DNA of 64,000 bases from Botrimarina hoheduenensis (GTDB taxonomy: Bacteria; Planctomycetota; Planctomycetia; Pirellulales; Lacipirellulaceae). The position numbers and the translations under genes were made by a program. The stretch spans positions 363,843 through 427,842 of the forward strand of contig NZ_SJPH01000003.1 of the NCBI RefSeq assembly GCF_007859815.1, written 5' to 3'. The notes beneath the pieces were generated by a model, which was given only the letters and a program-made list of their open reading frames with translations, had not been told where the DNA came from and searched no databases. This document shows positions 53,777 through 64,000 of this stretch, in pieces (the stretch's first letter is position 1; each line of letters begins with the position of its first letter).

Positions 53777-54385
53777 ATGTCTCCCCGTAAACGTTGCCTA
53801 GCTGCACTCTTCGCGGCTGTCACCCTCCCCGCCACGGTCGCGTTGGCCGAGGACGTCAATCATCCGGGCGTCGTCACCGCCGACTGGCTGAGCGAAGTGG
53901 CCCAGGCCGAACCCAAGGCGAAGGTCGAGCTGAGCGGCCCGGTGCTACGGTTGCTCACAGCGGCGACCGGCAAGGCTGCCAAGTTCGGAGCGCTGGTTGA
54001 TCAGCTGAAGCTGGTCCGGGTGATGGTCTACGAGGGGCTCGACAAAAACCTGGCCACTTCCAGCCAAGCGATTGACCACGCGACACGACTCCAGTCAGCA
54101 GGTTGGCAGAGCATCGTCCGAGTGCGAGACGGCGATGATGAAAGCGTCGATGTCATGGTGCTGCCGCGGGGACAAGATGAAATCGCGGGCATCGTGGTCT
54201 TGGTCGCCGAGCCGGGCGAATTGGTGTTTGTGAATATCGCCGGCGATCTCAACGCGGAAGAGTTTGGCTCGCATTTCGGCAGGTTGCTCGGTCCCCTGGT
54301 CCAGGGTGATCTTGATATAGAGGACCTGCTCGAAGCCGCGGAAGAAGATCACCCGACCGACGGAGAAACCCTTCGAATCCCGTAG
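53777..54385 (+). CDS. DUF4252 secreted protein
   Basis: 202 aa. The signal peptide ends VALAED. The body matches DUF4252: VKLSGPVLRLL-type SGPVLRLLTAATGKAAKFGA, LVDQLKLVRVMVYEGLDKN, WQSIVRVRDGDDESVDVMVL, AGIVVLVAEPGELVFVNIAG and DLNAEEFGSHFGRLL. The family is often next to ECF sigma/anti-sigma genes, as here (38 bases after the anti-sigma stop), and its role is unknown. A strong terminator follows 87 bases after the stop. Confidence 0.85.
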   Translation: MSPRKRCLAALFAAVTLPATVALAEDVNHPGVVTADWLSEVAQAEPKAKVELSGPVLRLLTAATGKAAKFGALVDQLKLVRVMVYEGLDKNLATSSQAIDHATRLQSAGWQSIVRVRDGDDESVDVMVLPRGQDEIAGIVVLVAEPGELVFVNIAGDLNAEEFGSHFGRLLGPLVQGDLDIEDLLEAAEEDHPTDGETLRIP

Positions 54386-54471
54386 CTGCAGGGCGCGGTA
54401 GTCTCCCGCGTGATAGCGATTTGAAACGAGCTGGTTAGCTGGTCGCTGCCGCTCGACAGAATCCCCCAGAG

Positions 54472-54501
54472 AAGGCGTCGACTGTGTTCGACGCCTTTTT
54501 T
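54472..54501 (+). terminator. Intrinsic terminator after the sigma/anti-sigma/DUF4252 module
   Basis: AAGGCGTCGA (54472-54481), loop CTGTGT, TCGACGCCTT (54488-54497), then further T's. A 10-base-pair perfect stem with a T run separates the sigma module from the ACIII cluster, so the ACIII genes need their own promoter in about 54502-54685. No clear -35/-10 pair was found there. Confidence 0.92.
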
Positions 54502-54685
54502 GTTGGTCTCCCGAGCCAAGCTCGGCCGCGCTGCGAGGACCCCCCCATTTGGGTGTGACCGTATAGCCCGCTGGGAACTCCGGGCGGGCGCGGCTATCTT
54601 GCGGGCCTTGCGGAGACGGTGCGCTGGTGCCGTCGCTGATTTCGCCTCCAAGCGCGCAACGCTCGAACTCGCCGGACTTTACGAC

Positions 54686-55384
54686 GTGGATCGATTCGTC
54701 TTTCCCCCCTGGGTCAACAAGTTCACCCTCATGGCCCTCGGTGGCCTGCTGGCCGGCGGTGCCTACGCCGGTGCGGTGCTGTTCTACGGAACCTTGCCCG
54801 AGGTGATGTACACCGGCTATCAGCCAACCCAGCCGGTTCCGTTCAGCCACAAGCTGCACGCGGGCGAGCTGAAGATGGACTGCCGGTACTGCCACAACAC
54901 GGTGGACAAGGCGGCCCACGCTGCGGTGCCGGCGACCAACACGTGCGGCAACTGCCACAACGCCTCGATCAACCCCGACGGCACGCTCGCCAAGACCGTG
55001 GTTCACGCCACGAGCCTCAAGCTTGAGCCGGTTCGCGAGAGCCTTGCCAACGGGACGCCCATCAAGTGGGAGCGGATCCATGACTTGGCGGACTATGTCT
55101 ACTTCAACCACTCGGTCCACGTGAACCGCGGTGTTGGGTGCGTGGAGTGCCACGGCCGGATCGACCGCATGGAAGTCGTCCATCAAGACAAGCCGCTCTC
55201 GATGAGCTGGTGTCTGGACTGTCACCGCAATCCGACAGCGCGGCTACGCCCGCTCGATGAGATCACGAACATGGCTTGGGATCCCGAGATCGACGAGCAA
55301 AGCAACGCTCAGGAGGTCGGGATGAAGGTGGCCGAGGAGCTCGGCGTTCACCCGAACACGAACTGCTCGACCTGCCACCGCTGA
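54686..55384 (+). CDS. actA: Pentaheme cytochrome c subunit ActA of alternative complex III
   Basis: 232 aa from GTG at 54686 (MDRFVFPPWVNKFTLMALGG), the usual ActA start; the frame is open to 54500, but that part is Arg-rich and starts inside the terminator. One N-terminal membrane helix (14-34) anchors it. Five CxxCH heme sites: CRYCH (66-70), CGNCH (87-91), CVECH (152-156), CLDCH (176-180), CSTCH (227-231). ActA passes electrons from the B subunit on the periplasmic side. First gene of the cluster actA-actB-actC-actDE-actF. Confidence 0.94.
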   Translation: MDRFVFPPWVNKFTLMALGGLLAGGAYAGAVLFYGTLPEVMYTGYQPTQPVPFSHKLHAGELKMDCRYCHNTVDKAAHAAVPATNTCGNCHNASINPDGTLAKTVVHATSLKLEPVRESLANGTPIKWERIHDLADYVYFNHSVHVNRGVGCVECHGRIDRMEVVHQDKPLSMSWCLDCHRNPTARLRPLDEITNMAWDPEIDEQSNAQEVGMKVAEELGVHPNTNCSTCHR

Positions 55385-55503
55385 TCGTCCACCGCTGATC
55401 GTCGCCCGTCACAACGCTACCTCGGGTTGCCTGCCGCATTACGGTTAGGCGAGCCGCACCACCCCCCACACGCCGCCGCGTCTTACCTCCAGTTCAGTCG
55501 CCG

Positions 55504-58749
<3,246 letters not shown>

Positions 58750-58851
58750 TTCCTGACACCCACCGACCACGAGTCGCTCCGCAGCCGTTCGGCGGAGCGT
58801 GACCAAACCACGACGCTCTGCGCCCGTTCGCAGCAACTCGCAAGTTGAACT

Positions 58852-60267
<1,416 letters not shown>

Positions 60268-60350
60268 GACGCGACAACCAATCAACCACGCTCTTAAAAA
60301 CCACTATCCCCTCCCGTAGCTGACCGCTGAAACGCTGACAGCCGATCGCT

Positions 60351-61745
60351 ATGTCAAAGACACATCCCTCCCACGACGCCCCGCAGGGCAAGCGACTCGG
60401 TCTGCTTGCGCAGTTCGCCGGGCCCGAGGAGCTCGTCGCGGCCGCTGAAAAAGCGACCGACGCCGGCTACCAACGGGTCGAGGCGTTCTCGCCGTTCCCC
60501 GTGCTCGGCATCGACGAGGCCCTGAAGAACCCCCGCACCATCCTGCCGTACGTGGTGCTGATGCTGGGGCTATCGGGCATGTGTATCGCGCTGCTGATGC
60601 AGTGCTACATGAACGGCATGGAGTTCCCTGGCGCGCCGTGGGGGCTGTCGGGCTACGACTTCTTGATCTCGGGCAAGCCGAGCTTCAGCATCCCGGCGTT
60701 CATCCCCGTGACCTTTGAGGTCATTATTCTGCTGAGCGCTTTTGGGGCATTCTTTGGGATGATCCTGCTGAACGGCTTGCCGAAACTGTCCAATCCGCTG
60801 TTCCGCAGCGAGCGTTTCGCGGCCGCGACGGACGATGGCTTCTTCCTGTTTGTCGAGGCGAGCGATCCCAAGTTCGCCGAGGCCGAGACCGAAGCCTTTT
60901 TGTCTTCGCTCGGCGGCTCGGGCATCGAGGGCATCGACGAGCCCGTGACCGGCCATGCCGTGCCGGGCTTCTTGTATCTGGTGGGTGCCGCGGTGGCGAC
61001 GCTCGCTTTGCTGCCGCCGATGTACCTGTGGGCGACTTCGGGCACGACCAGCACCGTGCCGCGGATCTCGTTCTTCAAAGACATGGAAAACCAGCCCAAG
61101 GTCAAGCCGCAAACCACCTTTGCCCTGTTCAAAGACGGCCGCGGGATGCGCGTGGCGGTGCCGGGCACGGTCGCGCGGGGCGGATTGAAGGATGACGCCA
61201 AGCTGTACTTTGGCTACGAGCCAGAAGACGGCTTTGTGGGCGGTCCGCGCCGCATCGAAGCGATGCTCGCCAGCTATTCGGTGCAGCCCGTCGCCGACGG
61301 GCCTGACGCCGACGGGGCCGATTCGGCCACACCACCCGCTGCCGATCAACCGAAAGAAGAGAACTGGGTCACCGAGTTTCCGGTAAAAGTCACCAAAGAG
61401 CTGATGGAGCGCGGCCAGCAGCGGTTCAACATCCACTGCGCCGTGTGCCACGGGCTAGACGGCGGCGGCATGGGGCTGGTGACCAAGCGTGCGCTGGAAC
61501 TCGAACAGGGCACCTGGACGCAGCCGACAAGCGTTCACGCCGAGTCGGTCGTTGAGCAGCCGGTGGGCAAGCTCTTCAACACGATCAGCAACGGTGTTCG
61601 CAAGATGCCGGGCTACAAAGAGCACATCGCGGTGGAAGACCGCTGGGCGATCGTGCTCTACCTACGAGCGATCCAACGCTCGCAATTGGCCACGGCCGAT
61701 GATCTTCCGAAAGACAAGCTGATCGAGCTCAGCAACCTCAACTGA
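60351..61745 (+). CDS. actDE: ActDE: fused DUF3341 subunit and monoheme cytochrome c of ACIII
   Basis: 464 aa. Residues about 15-215 are ActD/DUF3341: YQRVEAFSPFPVLGIDEALK, YVVLMLGLSGMCIALLMQCY, PVTFEVIILLSAFGAFFGMI, with two membrane helices. After a third membrane segment (VPGFLYLVGAAVATLALLPP) comes an ActE-type cytochrome c domain: RGQQRFNIHCAVCHGLDGGG (heme CxxCH near residue 364) and GVRKMPGYKEHI with a Met that can be the axial ligand. In Rhodothermus and Flavobacterium D and E are separate, and E is lipid-anchored through a Cys; here the fusion replaces that anchor. Confidence 0.93.
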   Translation: MSKTHPSHDAPQGKRLGLLAQFAGPEELVAAAEKATDAGYQRVEAFSPFPVLGIDEALKNPRTILPYVVLMLGLSGMCIALLMQCYMNGMEFPGAPWGLSGYDFLISGKPSFSIPAFIPVTFEVIILLSAFGAFFGMILLNGLPKLSNPLFRSERFAAATDDGFFLFVEASDPKFAEAETEAFLSSLGGSGIEGIDEPVTGHAVPGFLYLVGAAVATLALLPPMYLWATSGTTSTVPRISFFKDMENQPKVKPQTTFALFKDGRGMRVAVPGTVARGGLKDDAKLYFGYEPEDGFVGGPRRIEAMLASYSVQPVADGPDADGADSATPPAADQPKEENWVTEFPVKVTKELMERGQQRFNIHCAVCHGLDGGGMGLVTKRALELEQGTWTQPTSVHAESVVEQPVGKLFNTISNGVRKMPGYKEHIAVEDRWAIVLYLRAIQRSQLATADDLPKDKLIELSNLN

Positions 61746-61767
61746 ATCCTTTACCGACGATTATCTG

Positions 61768-62991
61768 ATGGCGAGCCTCGTAAACGCAGACATCACCGAG
61801 ATCCGTCAGGCCTCTGCAGGGCTGTCGGGCGCGGCGGTACCGTCGATGGCCGGCGGGTTGCTGCTGGTCGGCTTAGCGGCGGGAATTGGTTACGCCACAG
61901 GCGACCAAAGCCGCTTCTGGCATGCCTACCTGCTGGGCGTGATGTACATCACCACATTGGGCGTCGGAGGGCTGTTCTTTGTGATCGCCCACCACCTCAC
62001 CGGCGGCCGGTGGGGCACCACCGTGCGACGCCTCGCGGAGATTACTGCCGGCACGCTCACGACTTCGGCCGTGCTGTTCCTGCCGATCTTAGCGCTGAAC
62101 TTCTCGGGATCGGACGTGCTGTACCCGTGGATCGATCGTCCGATGGTCGAGGCCGACCCGATCCTGGCGAGCAAGCAATACTATTTGGAGCCCACGTGGT
62201 TCGCGATCCGCACGGTCGTGTACTTCGTCGCGTGGATCGGCATGGCGCGCATCCTGCTGAGCGCTTCAGTTAAGCAAGACGACCGCGAGCCGATGAAGCA
62301 GGCCCGTTGGATGCAGACGATCAGCGGACCGATGATGATTTTGCTGGCGCTGACGATGAATTTTGCGGCGTTCGACTGGATGATGTCGCTCGAGCCTCAC
62401 TGGTTCAGCACGATGTTCGGCGTGTACTTCTTCGCCGGTTCGTTCTTGAGCTTTCTGGCGATGCTGATCCTGCTTGCCAACTACCTGCAGAGCAAAGGGG
62501 TGCTCAACCAGTCGATTACGACCGAGCACTTCCACGATCTGGCGAAGCTGATGTTCGCGTTCATCTTCTTCTGGGGCTACATCGCGTTCAGTCAGTACAT
62601 GCTGATCTGGTACGCGGCGATCCCCGAAGAAACCCTCTGGTACGATGTGCGTCAGCAGGGCCCGTGGATCGCGTGGGGGCTGCTGCTGGTGTTCGGTCAC
62701 CTGCTCGTGCCGTTCCTGGGGACGATGTCGCGGTGGGTGCGGCGCACCAAGCCGCTGATCGGCTTCTGGGCCGCGTGGATGATGGTCATGCACTGGGTCG
62801 ATCTGGTCTACATCATCCAGCCGCAGGTTCGGGGAGCTTCGGCACTGCCCGTCCCCTGGCTGGAGGCGATCGCGACGGTCGGCATGCTGGGGATCTTCAT
62901 CGGAGCCTGGATGCGTGGTGCCGCTGGCAAGTGGTTGTTGCCCGTGCAAGACCCGCGTCTGCCGATTGCCCTGAGTTATCACAACCACTGA
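61768..62991 (+). CDS. actF: ActF: membrane subunit of ACIII (quinol:cytochrome c oxidoreductase)
   Basis: 407 aa, ten membrane helices, NrfD-like and related to ActC. Motifs: YLLGVMYITTLGVGGLFFVI, HHLTGGRWGTTVRRLAEITA, MNFAAFDWMMSLEPHWFSTM, FGVYFFAGSFLSFLAMLILL, FFWGYIAFSQYMLIWYAAIP and MVMHWVDLVYIIQPQV. The start is 22 bases after actDE. It pairs with ActC in the membrane and is proposed to contribute proton transfer. Confidence 0.95.
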   Translation: MASLVNADITEIRQASAGLSGAAVPSMAGGLLLVGLAAGIGYATGDQSRFWHAYLLGVMYITTLGVGGLFFVIAHHLTGGRWGTTVRRLAEITAGTLTTSAVLFLPILALNFSGSDVLYPWIDRPMVEADPILASKQYYLEPTWFAIRTVVYFVAWIGMARILLSASVKQDDREPMKQARWMQTISGPMMILLALTMNFAAFDWMMSLEPHWFSTMFGVYFFAGSFLSFLAMLILLANYLQSKGVLNQSITTEHFHDLAKLMFAFIFFWGYIAFSQYMLIWYAAIPEETLWYDVRQQGPWIAWGLLLVFGHLLVPFLGTMSRWVRRTKPLIGFWAAWMMVMHWVDLVYIIQPQVRGASALPVPWLEAIATVGMLGIFIGAWMRGAAGKWLLPVQDPRLPIALSYHNH

Positions 62992-63088
62992 TTAAACAAA
63001 GAGTTGCGTCGCACGCGTTGGCGACCACGGTGACAAACGACACCGCGATTACGGTTCCTATTCAGAGCCCCAAGCAGCCCGCATCAAG

Positions 63089-63424
63089 ATGAGCGAAACC
63101 CACGCCACCACCAACGCTCGCGTCGCTGAGCCCGGCATCGAAGCCGAAGGCCTCGACACCCCCGCGATTGTCATGTGGACCTTCGTTTCGGTTGTCGCGG
63201 TGGTGAGCGTCATGCTGGCAGCGGCGGCCCTGTTTTACCAAGTCGAACGTAAGTTCGAGGCGGAACGCCTGATTGCTCCCAAGTACACCGACTCGGAAGC
63301 GGTCGTGACCGAACAGCGTGGTTTGCTGGCTGGTTACGGTAAACCCGCCTCAGAAGGTAAGCCCTACCGTATCCCGATCGAAGAAGCCAAAAAACTGGTC
63401 CTGCGTGATCTGCGCGCTCAATAG
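63089..63424 (+). CDS. Small ACIII-associated membrane protein, unknown
   Basis: 111 aa. One membrane helix, TPAIVMWTFVSVVAVVSVML plus AAAALFY (about 27-53), then a soluble tail (LIAPKYTDSEAVVTEQRGLL, PYRIPIEEAKKLVLRDL). Genes of this size and shape recur between act genes and SCO/oxidase genes in planctomycetes, but I know no named function. Co-directional, 97 bases after actF, and 95 bases before the SCO gene. It may stabilise ACIII or its link to the terminal oxidase. Confidence 0.75.
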   Translation: MSETHATTNARVAEPGIEAEGLDTPAIVMWTFVSVVAVVSVMLAAAALFYQVERKFEAERLIAPKYTDSEAVVTEQRGLLAGYGKPASEGKPYRIPIEEAKKLVLRDLRAQ

Positions 63425-63519
63425 TCGCGTCGCAACGTTTTACGCAGGAGCTGAAACACCTCACAGCCGCTCTGTTCCCCTCTGGCGGGGAAACCTCGGC
63501 TCCTGCTGCAACCCGTTTC

Positions 63520-64000
63520 ATGTTGAGCTTTGTCCGATCCATCGTTGCACCAAGTCGGTCTGTGCCGAGCCGTGAGGGAGAGTGTCCTCACAGCAGCCGG
63601 AACAGGCGCGCGGCAGCTTTGCGGATCGCCGCTTTAGCCATTTTGCCGCTGCTGCTAGCAGGCCGTGGTGGCGTGGCGCAGGCGCAGCTGGTGACCGATC
63701 TGCCACCCGAGATGCAGGGCGTGGGCATCGACGACAAGTCGGGAGATAAAATCCCTCTCGACCTGCGCTTCCGCGATGAAAACGGTAAGGCGATCTCGCT
63801 GGCCGAGATCTTCGACGGCGAGCGGCCCGTGCTGCTCTCGCTCAACTACAGCGACTGCCCCATGCTGTGCGGCCTGCAGCTCAACGGCTTGGTGAGCGCT
63901 CTGGGGAAGCTGGAGTGGATCGCCGGCAAAGAGTTTGACGTGGTCAGCGTGAGCGTCGATCCGCTGGAGTCGCCGGTCCGCGCCAAGCTGACCCAACAAA
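63520..64000 (+). CDS. SCO1/SenC-family copper chaperone, 3' end cut by window
   Basis: The frame runs from ATG 63520 past the window end (160 codons visible). A GTG at 63562 is an alternative start. Residues to about 55 form a signal segment (RRAAALRIAALAILPLLLAG) ending VAQAQ. The thioredoxin-like SCO domain begins GVGIDDKSGDKIPLDLRFRD and contains the copper motif YSDCPMLCGLQLNGL (CxxxC), then VVSVSVDPLESPVRAKL. SCO proteins insert copper into the CuA site of cytochrome c oxidase in the periplasm. Its place after actF suggests oxidase genes follow outside the window. The family's later copper-ligand His lies beyond the end. Confidence 0.92.
   Translation, partial: MLSFVRSIVAPSRSVPSREGECPHSSRNRRAAALRIAALAILPLLLAGRGGVAQAQLVTDLPPEMQGVGIDDKSGDKIPLDLRFRDENGKAISLAEIFDGERPVLLSLNYSDCPMLCGLQLNGLVSALGKLEWIAGKEFDVVSVSVDPLESPVRAKLTQQ

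Noticed and set aside
54500-54685. N-terminal 62-codon extension of actA
   Set aside because: It begins at the last T's of a terminator and is Arg-rich; GTG 54686 gives the usual ActA N-terminus.

Overview
The window looks like chromosomal DNA of a Planctomycetes bacterium, most plausibly order Pirellulales. The evidence is high G+C, three secreted proteins with PEP-CTERM tails, a Minf_1886-family protein (a Planctomycetes/Verrucomicrobia family), many Ser/Thr-kinase and ECF-sigma modules, beta-propeller secretome proteins and an alternative complex III (ACIII) cluster. Few starts have a clear Shine-Dalgarno. I saw no rRNA, tRNA, CRISPR array, insertion sequence or prophage. Assignments come from reading motifs, not from database searches.

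Layout. 0-10 kb: housekeeping and envelope genes (5'-cut ABM monooxygenase, 7-bladed lactonase, DUF11-repeat protein, terpenoid-cyclase-fold protein, an unlisted 46-aa membrane ORF, Minf_1886, RicT/PSP1, pterin dehydratase, BON protein, quinone oxidoreductase). 10-18 kb: a secreted PEP-CTERM endonuclease I, an RND efflux pair (adaptor and pump overlapping by ATGA) and a Gfo/Idh/MocA oxidoreductase. 18-28 kb: HGSNAT-like acyltransferase, methyltransferase-like protein, UbiD-family decarboxylase with a replaced catalytic Glu, lone prepilin-peptidase N-domain, beta-CASP RNase, LOG protein, acetyl-CoA synthetase. 28-33 kb: secreted MBL and LAS-peptidase PEP-CTERM proteins and small membrane proteins.

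32.7-37.1 kb is a signalling locus: a divergent FixJ-like regulator with a degenerate receiver, an ECF sigma factor, and a kinase that joins a zinc anti-sigma-like N-terminus, a Ser/Thr kinase and four PAS domains. 37-42.5 kb holds a large secreted hydrolase-fold protein that lacks its nucleophile, a small protein with a convincing terminator, an 880-base gene-free stretch with repeats, and YjbQ.

42.5-64 kb is mostly one direction and centred on redox and respiration: two FAD oxidoreductases, a RegB/RegA redox two-component pair with the quinone-site GGxxNPF motif, a Cys-pair NHL propeller, a PhnD-PQQ-propeller fusion, a DoxX-glycogen-binding-like fusion, an ECF sigma/anti-sigma/DUF4252 module ending in an intrinsic terminator, and then actA, actB, actC, a fused actDE, actF, a small membrane protein and a 3'-cut SCO copper chaperone. 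The cluster probably continues into cytochrome c oxidase genes beyond the window. A plausible reading is that quinol redox state is sensed by RegB and quinol is oxidised by ACIII, with SCO serving a downstream copper oxidase; the regulatory link is inference.
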